From contig JAGKWN010000003.1 of NCBI GenBank assembly GCA_021151805.1, positions 23,136 through 87,135 of the forward strand: a stretch of 64,000 bases of DNA. The letters run 5' to 3'. Origin of the DNA: Cytophagaceae bacterium. Lineage in GTDB: Bacteria; Bacteroidota; Bacteroidia; Cytophagales; Cytophagaceae. Positions within the stretch are counted from its first letter, which is position 1. Each line of letters starts with the position of its first letter. The notes below the pieces were generated by a model. The model was given only the letters and a program-made list of their open reading frames with translations, was not told the DNA's origin and did not search any database. Made by a program: the position numbers and the translations under genes. Shown here in pieces: positions 27,993 through 36,274 of this stretch.

Positions 27993-28020
27993 ATATTATT
28001 AATTCCTACTGTCAAGATTA

Positions 28021-29121
28021 ATGAACGATCAAGATCATACATATCAATTCTATTTCCCAAACTATTTTAGTGCACAAAATACTTTTGTTAAGTATCTGAA
28101 ACATTCAAATAAATACGAGGACTATTGTTTTGGGAAGGTTGAAGCTTATTATATTGACCAGGAAAACTATGGTACAAGACGTGTATTGCCTGGAATATCA
28201 GATGATGAAAAATACAGGCGTGAATATTTGTGGAACGAATTTACAAACTGGCTTAAATGGAACAAATCAGGGAGAAATATTTTTTCATTTTCAGAAGATC
28301 TGTTACAAATGCTTTCGCATACCGATGTTGATGATGTTGAGCTTGACTCTCTTAAATTTCCTTACGATAATTTTTATTTGTCATTACGGCATTTAAAACT
28401 ACCATTTATTGCACAGGAAGAAAATTTAATAGATGGTGTTTATGTAAACATAGAGTATAATGATAATCTTGATGAAGAGTCTACTTTTGACTTTTCAATT
28501 ATACTTGACTTCGTAGGTGATTATGAAAAGTATGCGATTAAATACAACGACTCTGTTTCAGAGATTTTCAATTTTACATTTAAACGATTCAATATAGCAC
28601 TTGATAAAAAACAAGGGATCAAAAATATTCACCAAGCACTTTTAGATCACAAAGAGTTTTTTAGGCAAGAGATTGTTTTAAAAGAAACAAACGGAGATAA
28701 AGTTATAGATATCTTTCAGTTCAATCAACAATTAATTGAGCGGACTATTCGTGTAGTGATTAACAGTTTATTGTATCTATCTTTGCCTGATAGAGATTTA
28801 AAACAGAATTATGGAGATCTTCCAGTTCATCTTAGTACAAAGTTATCTAATGCAAAAACTAAGAGGAAAAAGGAAGTCGTAGAGCAAGACATCAAGCAGG
28901 CGGGCTTTACGAAAATTAACTTTGTGGGGCAGAATTTCAAAGGAATAATTAATCAGCATAAAAAAGCTGCTGGTGAAGTACCTACACATTGGAGGCGTGG
29001 ACATTGGCGAAATCAAAGATATGGTGAAGAACTCATAGAATCACGACTAATTTGGATTAGGCCAACTATTGTAAATAAGGCCATCGGAATTGCGGAAAAA
29101 GGTCACATCTATTATAACTAA
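28021..29121 (+). CDS. Unknown protein with an AcrVA2-like C-terminal motif
   Basis: 366 residues, no signal peptide or membrane helices. The first ~300 residues are acidic, rich in aromatic residues, and not recognised. The C-terminus has PTHWRRGHWRNQRYG (321-335), then L-I-W-I-R-P-T-I-V-N (343-352). From memory, the anti-CRISPR AcrVA2 ends with the same plan: R-R-G-H-W, a Gly, then W-x-P-x-x-V-N. AcrVA2 lowers Cas12a production by acting on its nascent chain and mRNA; relatives with this domain are common in mobile elements and need not be anti-CRISPRs. The gene follows the helicase-nuclease in the same direction, past a hairpin. Function unknown; relation to AcrVA2 moderate. Confidence 0.6.
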   Translation: MNDQDHTYQFYFPNYFSAQNTFVKYLKHSNKYEDYCFGKVEAYYIDQENYGTRRVLPGISDDEKYRREYLWNEFTNWLKWNKSGRNIFSFSEDLLQMLSHTDVDDVELDSLKFPYDNFYLSLRHLKLPFIAQEENLIDGVYVNIEYNDNLDEESTFDFSIILDFVGDYEKYAIKYNDSVSEIFNFTFKRFNIALDKKQGIKNIHQALLDHKEFFRQEIVLKETNGDKVIDIFQFNQQLIERTIRVVINSLLYLSLPDRDLKQNYGDLPVHLSTKLSNAKTKRKKEVVEQDIKQAGFTKINFVGQNFKGIINQHKKAAGEVPTHWRRGHWRNQRYGEELIESRLIWIRPTIVNKAIGIAEKGHIYYN

Positions 29122-29169
29122 TCACCTGTTTTGAAACATTTCAGTAATGAATCCAATTAGCTCATCAGA

Positions 29170-29274
29170 TTACAAATCTTGACTAAAATTTCTAAACCGT
29201 AAGTTTAAATCTGTTGTTTGTCCGATATAGAATTTATCTAGTTTGCCGGAATAGAGTATATATACGACAGTCAT
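29170..29274 (-). pseudogene. GIY-YIG endonuclease remnant (N-terminal fragment)
   Basis: Read on the minus strand from the ATG at 29274 there are 34 codons before a stop. They give M-T-V-V-Y-I-L-Y-S, then KFYIGQTTDLNLR, the exact opening of small GIY-YIG (UPF0213/YhbQ-like) nucleases: the YIL strand, the YIG triplet, and a spaced Arg. Full proteins have about 80-90 residues, so the rest is missing. It lies just inside the right direct repeat and is evidence of decay at the island edge. Confidence 0.7.
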
Positions 29275-29280
29275 AAAAAA

Positions 29281-29325
29281 TAAAATAAAAAAGCCTTACT
29301 AATTTTAGTAAGGCTTTCATGCTCC
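29281..29325. repeat. Right direct repeat (attR-like) and tRNA-Asn terminator
   Basis: Near-identical to 22144-22189. It overlaps the last bases of tRNA-Asn (GCTCC on this strand) and contains a hairpin, GCCTTACTAA with TTAGTAAGGC, followed on the minus strand by a T-run, so it is the normal terminator of that tRNA gene. tRNA 3' ends are classical integration sites, which suits the role of attachment site. Confidence 0.72.
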
Positions 29326-29395
29326 CCCTCTTGGGCTCGAACCAAGGACCCCATGATTAACAGTCATGTGCTCTAACCAGCTGAGCTAAGGAGGA
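29322..29395 (-). tRNA. tRNA-Asn (GTT)
   Basis: 74 bases on the minus strand fold as a cloverleaf: acceptor TCCTCCT with AGGGGGA (one T-G pair), D-arm AGCTCAGCTGGTTAGAGC, anticodon loop CTGTTAA giving GTT for asparagine, T-arm CTTGG-TTCGAGC-CCAAG, discriminator G. CCA is not fully encoded. Followed by its terminator, which doubles as the right island repeat. Confidence 0.95.
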
Positions 29396-29415
29396 GTGTC
29401 TCCGAATTGGGAATG

Positions 29416-29446
29416 CAATATTAAGGCTTTGTTTTGTATAAAACAA
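29416..29446 (-). promoter_or_regulatory. Promoter of tRNA-Asn
   Basis: On the minus strand TTG (29446-29444) is followed after 20 bases by TAATATTG (29423-29416), one mismatch to TAnnTTTG. It ends 20 bases before the tRNA 5' end, a suitable distance for a tRNA promoter. Confidence 0.6.
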
Positions 29447-29661
29447 TACCATTCCACAAAAAAAATACATCTTATTCATTATGAGTTCATTTAATTTGTA
29501 AATTATTTCGAAGAAGGAATAAAGCCCAGGTTTCACACCTTTTTCAGGCTTAAACCGTCTATATAAAAAATAAAAAAAAGCCTCATTCGTTATATAAAGA
29601 CGGAATTGAAGGATTTTAATTGAACAATGTATAATTTAGCAGCAGTTAATTGTATATCACT

Positions 29662-31137
29662 ATGAATTTGAAAAAATTAGGAATCTTAGTCGTTATTTCA
29701 TCCATTTTCGGTGGAGTTGTGGCCCTGACCGGGTATCATTATTTTATCAAAAAAAGTGAATTTACAACCATCGAATCGATGCAGCACCATGCATCATTTG
29801 CAAACCTATCTGATACAACCGGACTTACTGTACCTGCAGGCTTAAACTTCATCGTTGCTGCCGAACGCACTACACCTGCGGTAGTACACATTAAAACAAC
29901 GTACATGCCAGAGACTGTGCGCCCTAAAACACGCGACGAAGAGTTGTTCCGTTATTTTTATGGTGATCCGTATGAAGATTACAACCAGCCACGCGAAGCT
30001 TCAGGCTCAGGCGTTATCGTTACTGCCGGAGGTTATATCGTAACCAACAACCACGTAGTCGATAAAGCATCAAAAATTCAGGTGGTGCTTAACGATAAAA
30101 GAACATACGATGCGAAGCTGATCGGTACAGACCCGACAACCGATTTAGCGCTGATCAAAATTGAAGAAGTCAACCTGCCTTATGTTGCTTATGGTAACTC
30201 AGATCAGGTACGTATTGGCGAGTGGGTACTGGCAGTAGGTAACCCGTTCAATCTTACTTCAACTGTTACAGCAGGTATCATCAGCGCAAAAACGCGTAGC
30301 ATCAATATCTTAAGGGATAAAGACAATATGGCCATTGAATCGTTCCTGCAGACAGATGCAGTTGTAAACCCTGGTAACAGTGGTGGTGCACTGGTAAATC
30401 TACGTGGCGAACTGATCGGTATCAATACCGCAATTGCCAGCCCGACGGGGGCTTACGCAGGTTATTCTTTTGCTGTACCGGTTTCGTTGGTGAAGAAAGT
30501 GATTGATGACTTGATGAATTACGGACAAGTGCAGCGTGGTATGCTGGGTGTTGTTATTCAGGACATGACAACAACACTTGCCAAAGAGAAAGGTATAGAC
30601 TTTATAACAGGTGTATATGTTGGTACGGTAAACCAAGGCAGCGCTGCAGATCTTGGCGGTATCAAAGAAGGAGATATCATAACAAAAATCAATGATATCA
30701 GCATCAACGCAACCACGCAGTTACAGGAAGTTGTAGCCCGTTACAGACCTGGAGATAAACTGCAGGTTAAATATATCCGCAAAGGAAAAGAATCAGAAAC
30801 ATCTGTTACACTGAAAAATAAATTAGGCGATGTGGCAATTGTTCCGAAAGATGACAATTCCGTTAAAACAAAATTAGGAGCTGATCTGCAGCCGATTTCA
30901 GGTGGAGAAATGAGTATACTTGAAATTACCGGCGGTGCGAAAGTGGCTAAATTATATGCGGGTAAATTGAAAGAAGCCGGAGTAAGAGAAGGCTTCATCA
31001 TTACATCGATTGATAAAAAGCCGGTAGGTTCTCCGGAAGATGTGGTACGTATCCTGGAAGGAACAACCAACGGCGGTATTCTAATGGAAGGTATCTATCC
31101 AAATGGTAAAAAAGAATTTTATGGAATAGGTTGGTAA
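29662..31137 (+). CDS. HtrA/DegP-family periplasmic serine protease
   Basis: 491 residues from ATG 29662, which starts directly before the membrane/signal helix (KKLGILVVISSIFGGVVAL). An upstream in-frame TTG would only add MYIT. Catalytic triad: His131 in TNNHVVD, Asp161 in TTDLALIK, Ser240 in GNSGGAL, followed by two PDZ domains (about residues 290-385 and 400-491). HtrA enzymes degrade or refold damaged envelope proteins. Monocistronic: 264 bases separate it from tRNA-Asn and a strong terminator follows. First normal chromosomal gene after the island. Confidence 0.93.
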   Translation: MNLKKLGILVVISSIFGGVVALTGYHYFIKKSEFTTIESMQHHASFANLSDTTGLTVPAGLNFIVAAERTTPAVVHIKTTYMPETVRPKTRDEELFRYFYGDPYEDYNQPREASGSGVIVTAGGYIVTNNHVVDKASKIQVVLNDKRTYDAKLIGTDPTTDLALIKIEEVNLPYVAYGNSDQVRIGEWVLAVGNPFNLTSTVTAGIISAKTRSINILRDKDNMAIESFLQTDAVVNPGNSGGALVNLRGELIGINTAIASPTGAYAGYSFAVPVSLVKKVIDDLMNYGQVQRGMLGVVIQDMTTTLAKEKGIDFITGVYVGTVNQGSAADLGGIKEGDIITKINDISINATTQLQEVVARYRPGDKLQVKYIRKGKESETSVTLKNKLGDVAIVPKDDNSVKTKLGADLQPISGGEMSILEITGGAKVAKLYAGKLKEAGVREGFIITSIDKKPVGSPEDVVRILEGTTNGGILMEGIYPNGKKEFYGIGW

Positions 31138-31161
31138 TCTATCTCCCGAAATAGTAAATTT

Positions 31162-31189
31162 AAAAAGTGTCCGAATGGACACTTTTTTT
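31162..31189 (+). terminator. Intrinsic terminator after htrA
   Basis: Stem AAAAAGTGTCC (31162-31172) with GGACACTTTTT (31177-31187), 4-base loop GAAT, followed by more T: a classical rho-independent terminator. Confidence 0.9.
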
Positions 31190-31211
31190 GTTTTATCACG
31201 TATGCATAATT

Positions 31212-32750
31212 ATGAACCCGGTGACTAAAGATATATTTTCAGCATTTTCGATTTCCGATATAAATCCGGCTGCCATGTCGGGTACAAAAGTCTGGAGAGG
31301 GAAAGATGTATTTGCAAAGAATACACCTATTGATGGAACAGTATTGGCAAAAATTGAAAACAGTACGAAAGAGATTTATGATGAAGTAGTCCGTCAGGCA
31401 CAAGACGCTTATCCGGTGTGGAGTGCGCTGCCGGCGCCTAAACGCGGAGAGATCATCCGTCAGATTGGCGATTCTTTCAGAGTACATAAACAGCAGCTTG
31501 GTGCATTGGTTTCTATCGAAACCGGAAAATTATTGCAGGAAGGTTTAGGCGAAGTGCAGGAGATCATTGATATCTGCGACTTTGCAGTAGGCTTGTCACG
31601 CCAGTTGTATGGCTTAACCATGCACTCGGAAAGACCGGAACACCGTATGTATGAGCAATACCATCCACTAGGTGTTGTAGGTATTATATCGGCATTTAAT
31701 TTTCCGGCTGCGGTATGGTCGTGGAATGCAATCATAGCTGCGGCATGCGGCAACGTAAGTGTTTGGAAGCCCTCTGAAAAAGCACCTTTGACAGCGCAGG
31801 CGTGTCAGTGGATTGTGGCTGAGGTATTAGTAAAAAATAATTTACCCGGGGGAATATTTTCATTCTACCAGGGCGGAGCTATTCAGGGTTCGTGGCTGGC
31901 AGAAGACGAGCGTATCGCGCTGGTATCTGCAACGGGCTCTGTGGCTATGGGCAAGAAGGTGAACCAAACAGTAGCCGGTCGTTTAGGGAAAGTATTGTTG
32001 GAACTGGGTGGAAACAACGCCATCATAGTAACGGAAAAAGCAAATCTTGAAATAGCTGTAAGAGCCATTGTGTTTGGTGCGGTAGGTACTGCGGGGCAGC
32101 GTTGCACAACGACCAGAAGGTTGATTGTGCATGAAGATGTATACGATACATTACTCACTTCTTTACTGAAAATATATGAGCAGCTCCCTGTCAATAATCC
32201 ATTAAAAGACGGTACGCTTGTTGGTCCGCTGATTGATCTTGCCGCTGTTGAACAATATGAAAAAAGAATTGCTGCGGCAGTAAAAGAAGGCGGCAAATTA
32301 CGAGCAGGAGGAAAGCGGATCTTTCCTGAACATTGTGCCGAAGGATATTATGTAGCGCCGGCAATTATTGAGGCTGCGGCATCTTTACCATCGCTGCAGG
32401 AAGAAACATTCGCACCTATTTTATATGTAACAAAATATTCCGGTGCCGTTGAGAACGCAATCGGAATGAATAATAATGTACGTCAAGGCTTATCTTCTTC
32501 CATTTTCACCCAGGATATGCAGCAAATGGAAAAGTTCCTTTCGAATAAAGGTTCAGATTGTGGAATTGCCAATGTTAACATAGGAACATCCGGTGCAGAA
32601 ATTGGAGGGGCCTTTGGCGGAGAAAAAGAAACTGGCGGAGGCAGGGAGTCTGGTTCCGATAGCTGGAAAGCTTATATGCGCAGACAGACCAATACGATTA
32701 ATTATAGCGACACCTTACCTTTGGCCCAGGGCATTAAATTTGATTTATAA
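31212..32750 (+). CDS. ALDH7 (antiquitin)-type aldehyde dehydrogenase
   Basis: 512 residues from ATG 31212; an upstream TTG in frame at 31167 lies inside the preceding terminator and is rejected. Catalytic Cys298 is in GTAGQRCTT and the general base Glu264 in LELGGNNAI; the latter spelling, with NNA, is characteristic of ALDH7/antiquitin, which oxidises alpha-aminoadipate semialdehyde (piperideine-6-carboxylate) to aminoadipate in lysine breakdown. The C-terminal NIGTSGAEIGGAFGGEK motif also fits. No other lysine-degradation gene is near, so the substrate is inferred from subfamily. Confidence 0.9.
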   Translation: MNPVTKDIFSAFSISDINPAAMSGTKVWRGKDVFAKNTPIDGTVLAKIENSTKEIYDEVVRQAQDAYPVWSALPAPKRGEIIRQIGDSFRVHKQQLGALVSIETGKLLQEGLGEVQEIIDICDFAVGLSRQLYGLTMHSERPEHRMYEQYHPLGVVGIISAFNFPAAVWSWNAIIAAACGNVSVWKPSEKAPLTAQACQWIVAEVLVKNNLPGGIFSFYQGGAIQGSWLAEDERIALVSATGSVAMGKKVNQTVAGRLGKVLLELGGNNAIIVTEKANLEIAVRAIVFGAVGTAGQRCTTTRRLIVHEDVYDTLLTSLLKIYEQLPVNNPLKDGTLVGPLIDLAAVEQYEKRIAAAVKEGGKLRAGGKRIFPEHCAEGYYVAPAIIEAAASLPSLQEETFAPILYVTKYSGAVENAIGMNNNVRQGLSSSIFTQDMQQMEKFLSNKGSDCGIANVNIGTSGAEIGGAFGGEKETGGGRESGSDSWKAYMRRQTNTINYSDTLPLAQGIKFDL

Positions 32751-32809
32751 ATCAGTATATTGCATTTGAGTAGAATTGTTTATATTTGAATAACTAGCTT
32801 TTTTAATTT

Positions 32810-33235
32810 ATGAAAAATACCGAAACGGCCGTTGATACCAAGTACCACTCGATTATGTTGGTTGATGATAATGAGATCGACAATCTTATTAATCAGAAGA
32901 TGATTGAAGCAGCGGGCATTTGCACGCATATTTTTGTGCATTCAGGGGCGAGAAGTGCAATTGAGTTTTTAAAGAATATAGAGAAATTGGCTAAAGGTTC
33001 TCTGGATTTATATTTGCCTGATTTGATTTTCCTGGATATTGATATGCCTTTGATGGATGGATTCCAATTTTTGGAAGAGTTTGAAAAAATGTCTGATATG
33101 ATCAAGGAACAATGCAATGTGATTATGCTAACCTCTTCACTGAATCCTCAGGATTTGATGAAAGCAAAGAAAAATAAGCACATTGTTAAGTACATCAACA
33201 AACCTCTGACCTTAGATAACCTAAGAAAGATCTAA
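32810..33235 (+). CDS. Single-domain response regulator
   Basis: 141 residues, only a receiver domain. The acidic pair is in MLVDDNEIDN (residues 17-26), the phospho-accepting Asp76 in FLDIDMPLMDG, Thr in M-L-T-S-S, and Lys in Y-I-N-K-P-L. No output domain, so it probably passes phosphate or binds a target by itself, as is common in Bacteroidota. No sensor kinase is beside it. The stop is 15 bases from the stop of the convergent unknown gene. Confidence 0.93.
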   Translation: MKNTETAVDTKYHSIMLVDDNEIDNLINQKMIEAAGICTHIFVHSGARSAIEFLKNIEKLAKGSLDLYLPDLIFLDIDMPLMDGFQFLEEFEKMSDMIKEQCNVIMLTSSLNPQDLMKAKKNKHIVKYINKPLTLDNLRKI

Positions 33236-33250
33236 AAAATAATCGTTTGA

Positions 33251-34684
33251 TTATACCTCAACAAGTTTGTCTATAAAACTTTCGTTCAGGTTGATATAGT
33301 TAAACGGAGAATAATATTGCGGTAAGACTAAATTAAGTTTATCTACAAGAAGACTTAATTTAGTCTTTTTGCCTTTTTTAGTATCGTTTAACGCAGTTTT
33401 ACAAATCTTGATGATAAGTATGGCGTGCGCGCACTCATCTTTACCTAATAAACGTATCTGGCGCTGAATGCTGTTAACAAGCTGGTTGAACAGGTCATGA
33501 TCTTTCAGCATTACATATTGTAACGCCAAAAACAATTTCACTTCCAGGAAGGTATTCGGGTATTTTTTCAGTGAAGTTTCGTTCAGCAGGTTGTTCAGGA
33601 ACTTTGCCGCTTCATCATACTTCTCAGCAAAGAAGCAACCAGAAACGCGGTAGTTCATGTACACCACATATTCCGGCAAGTTGTGTTTGTTGATTTCGTA
33701 ATCTTCAAACAACTCCTTGGATTCGCCATACATCATCTTCTCGGTACGTTCTGATAGGTAATACTTTTGTTTTGCAAGAAGTATCGCCGGAGAGAAGGTA
33801 TATAGAGAATAATTGGAAACAAACATCGGCAATGATTCGCTGATATCATCTATGCCTTTATTCAGGCGTGAAGTGCTGTCTGTTAATTTGAAATATTCAA
33901 TCTTCAGATAATCCAGAACAAGGATTAAGTGGTAGTAGGTCGCATCCAGGTAGTACTGGTCAAAAATAGTCTGAATAGCTTCAAATGTGGTCTCCATTTC
34001 AGGTCTTGCCACTTTTAAAACCTTTAGTTCATGAAAAATATTTACGAAAGATTGGAACACGAACAAACGGTGCGACTGGTATAGGTTGGCGATATTGTTC
34101 ATCTCGCTTTGCATTAGTTCCAGACCAATTTTATCAGATTCGCTGCCTGTTAGAAAATATTCACCATACTTTTTGAAATAATTCCCCAACATGTCTTCCG
34201 CTTTATCCAGTGCAAGCATGTAAGCTACGTGGCGGTTATAAAGCTGGGAATAAGCGAAATGATCTTCGGGACTATTGATCAGTAATTTTTTTAATGTTTT
34301 ATAAATGATTGTCAGTTCATTCGACAAATCATAATCAATCAATTCTTTTTCCAGTTTTTTCAAAGAAGCAATAGCAATGGCGCGCTTCTTTGTAAAAATA
34401 ATATCATGTACCGTAGCTACTTTTTTGATCAGGGAAGTTCTCGGACTTTCCATCTCCTGAAGCAGATACTCCTCAATTTTTTGATTTAATCTTGAACGAA
34501 GGGTGTAATATGCATTGTTATTTACTTCCAATTCTTCCATGATACGCGTATCAGAAAGCTGCTTTTCTCGCATAAATTTCAACAGGTAAGCAGATTTTTC
34601 CGCATTGCTGTTTATAAGAGAATCGTAAATAGCCGTATAATCCTTGGTGGAGAGCTGTTTAATGATGTTTTTAAGCTTTGACAT
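33251..34684 (-). CDS. Conserved helical protein, unknown function
   Basis: 477 residues, soluble, nearly all alpha-helix with TPR-like helical hairpins (Y-D-E-A-A-K-F-L-N-N-L-L, F-L-E-V-K-L-F-L-A-L-Q-Y) but no clear consensus repeat. The N-terminal region (S-D-T-R-I-M-E-E-L, then R-S-R-L-N-Q-K-I) looks like a small helical module that could bind DNA or protein. I believe it belongs to a family confined to Bacteroidota, without known function. Its promoter side is a 150-base A+T-rich gap in which I see no firm signal. Convergent with the response regulator; a shared pathway cannot be inferred. Confidence 0.7.
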   Translation of the reverse strand: MSKLKNIIKQLSTKDYTAIYDSLINSNAEKSAYLLKFMREKQLSDTRIMEELEVNNNAYYTLRSRLNQKIEEYLLQEMESPRTSLIKKVATVHDIIFTKKRAIAIASLKKLEKELIDYDLSNELTIIYKTLKKLLINSPEDHFAYSQLYNRHVAYMLALDKAEDMLGNYFKKYGEYFLTGSESDKIGLELMQSEMNNIANLYQSHRLFVFQSFVNIFHELKVLKVARPEMETTFEAIQTIFDQYYLDATYYHLILVLDYLKIEYFKLTDSTSRLNKGIDDISESLPMFVSNYSLYTFSPAILLAKQKYYLSERTEKMMYGESKELFEDYEINKHNLPEYVVYMNYRVSGCFFAEKYDEAAKFLNNLLNETSLKKYPNTFLEVKLFLALQYVMLKDHDLFNQLVNSIQRQIRLLGKDECAHAILIIKICKTALNDTKKGKKTKLSLLVDKLNLVLPQYYSPFNYINLNESFIDKLVEV

Positions 34685-34837
34685 GAAAAGTAATAATTAA
34701 ACAATACAAATTAAGTACTAGTATATGTTTGTATTAGCTAAAGTAATAAAAGTAGCGTTATTTATCTAAACAATACACATATATTAATGAACATACCAAC
34801 CCTTTATTTTCAGCGGCTGACAAATGTAATCCGTTAC

Positions 34838-35380
34838 TCAGGGTTTCTCAAGAATCGTCTTCAGATTTGTCAGTCCTTCGTCTAACTGTTTGCCCAGCAT
34901 GTGATCCATGTTCATGAACAGGAACATGACATTCATGGGGAATTCTATTTTGCCACCGACCGTCCACGTTACTTTTGTTTCTGCCTCATCCAGCGCCGTC
35001 GTTTCAAGGTAAGCATAGTTGGTTGTTTCAACTGGTTTCTTAAACCGCAGTTCCGTCTCGATTCGTTTTTGAGGAATGATCTTCATAATTTCCTGCTCTC
35101 CCTCGCCAACTTTTTTTACTTTGCTGTTCCATCTCGAAACAAAACCTACAGCAGCATCAGAGCCTGTATATGACTTTATACTGTTCGGGTCCATTTTAGC
35201 CCATACGCCATAATTATTCTGGTTCCGGATGTGAGATACATAATTGAAAACTTCCGGAGAAGCGCGGTAGATCACAACAGATCGTGACACTTCAAATTTT
35301 TTACCAGAGGAAAGTCCGATTAACACTATGATTACAGCAAGAATAAGTACGGTTATGCCGGTAATTTTTAAAAGTCTCAT
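34838..35380 (-). CDS. SRPBCC (START-like) family protein, membrane-anchored
   Basis: 180 residues. An N-terminal hydrophobic helix (residues 5-24, I-T-G-I-T-V-L-I-L-A-V-I-I-V) is followed by a polyketide-cyclase/START-like fold: S-R-S-V-V-I-Y-R-A-S-P-E-V-F-N-Y-V (typical first strand and helix), W-A-K-M-D-P-N, and the final helix M-L-G-K-Q-L-D-E-G-L-T-N-L-K. Members bind hydrophobic ligands in a deep cavity; ligand unknown. Stand-alone gene. Confidence 0.8.
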   Translation of the reverse strand: MRLLKITGITVLILAVIIVLIGLSSGKKFEVSRSVVIYRASPEVFNYVSHIRNQNNYGVWAKMDPNSIKSYTGSDAAVGFVSRWNSKVKKVGEGEQEIMKIIPQKRIETELRFKKPVETTNYAYLETTALDEAETKVTWTVGGKIEFPMNVMFLFMNMDHMLGKQLDEGLTNLKTILEKP

Positions 35381-35565
35381 ATAGTCAAAAGTAGAATGAA
35401 TTAAAAAAGAAACATTTCCGTTTTAAAATCTATGATTTTTATAGCGCATATAAGAAGGGGTATCTGAATGCATAAGCTTTTACGGATCTTTACAGATTTG
35501 GTTTTTGCTGGAAGGGCCAGTTTTAATTTAAACCAATATAGTAAAATTTATAAATCAAGTATGTT

Positions 35566-35601
35566 AAAAAAAACGGTTTAACCCCCGTAAGAATTAAACC
35601 G
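35566..35601 (-). terminator. Terminator of tRNA-Ala
   Basis: On the minus strand CGGTTTAA pairs with TTAAACCG around a 12-base loop and is followed by a run of eight T: a rho-independent terminator only a few bases after the tRNA 3' end. Confidence 0.88.
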
Positions 35602-35606
35602 TCATG

Positions 35607-35680
35607 TGGAGAATATCGGGCTCGAACCGATGACCTTGGCGCTGCCAGCGCCACGCTCTAGCCAACTGAGCTAATCCCCC
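35607..35680 (-). tRNA. tRNA-Ala (GGC)
   Basis: 74 bases on the minus strand: acceptor GGGGGAT with ATTCTCC (two G-T pairs), D-arm AGCTCAGTTGGCTAGAGC, anticodon stem TGGCG/CGCCA with loop CTGGCAG giving GGC for alanine, T-arm ATCGG-TTCGAGC-CCGAT, discriminator A. CCA is not encoded. Confidence 0.95.
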
Positions 35681-35696
35681 GTGTTGAAACGCTCAG

Positions 35697-35725
35697 CAAA
35701 GATATTGTAATTATTTGATTTACAA
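35697..35725 (-). promoter_or_regulatory. Promoter of tRNA-Ala
   Basis: On the minus strand TTG (35725-35723), 18 bases, then TATCTTTG (35704-35697), an exact TAnnTTTG -7 box, 16 bases before the tRNA 5' end. The -33 part lies inside the last codons of the NlpC/P60 gene. Confidence 0.72.
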
Positions 35726-36241
35726 TACGCGTCTGGCACCCACTAAAATACTTTCGTAATAGCTCACATACAGATCACTTTCAACAACTCCGAGCTTTGT
35801 TGATGAATGAATAAATTTCACTTCTCTTGGCCCTTTGACAGCGCTTACCAAACCCACATGAACTACTTTCGATCCGCCTTTTTTATCTGTAAAAAATACC
35901 AGGTCGCCGGGAATCAGGTCGCTGTATTTTACGGCAGAGCCCAGTTTACTTTGTTCAGCAGAAGTTCTCGGCAACGTCATGTTTACTTCTTTAAAACACA
36001 GCAGCATTAGACCTGAACAGTCGAGGCCTGCTCTGCTTGTGCCGCCGAATTTATAAGGTGTGCCGATATAAGAGCGTGCAGTGGATATAACTTTATCAGC
36101 TTTTTGATTACCTTGATGCTGTTTTGTTGCAGCCTGTTCTGTTTTTGTTTTCTTTTCCTTCGAAGGTTTCTGTTTTGAACCTTTACAGCCGATCAGAAAA
36201 CAAAGCAATAAACCGATTGCACAGAAACGGAAATAATTCAT
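35720..36241 (-). CDS. NlpC/P60 family cell-wall peptidase, lipoprotein
   Basis: 173 residues: lipoprotein signal (LLLCFLIGCKGSK, lipobox Cys about residue 19), a Lys/Gln-rich linker, then the NlpC/P60 papain-like domain with catalytic Cys in GLDCSGLM (about residue 76), His in VVHVGLV (about 128) and a third polar residue in F-I-H-S-S. These enzymes cut gamma-D-Glu-diaminopimelate links in peptidoglycan stems. Divergent from the amidotransferase gene with only 33 bases between the starts. Confidence 0.9.
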   Translation of the reverse strand: MNYFRFCAIGLLLCFLIGCKGSKQKPSKEKKTKTEQAATKQHQGNQKADKVISTARSYIGTPYKFGGTSRAGLDCSGLMLLCFKEVNMTLPRTSAEQSKLGSAVKYSDLIPGDLVFFTDKKGGSKVVHVGLVSAVKGPREVKFIHSSTKLGVVESDLYVSYYESILVGARRVL

Positions 36242-36274
36242 TGGGCAAGTTGAATTTTAATATATAAGCTTACT

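Noticed and set aside
31167..31211. Aldehyde dehydrogenase start at 31167
   Set aside because: It lies within the htrA terminator; ATG 31212 gives the standard N-terminus.
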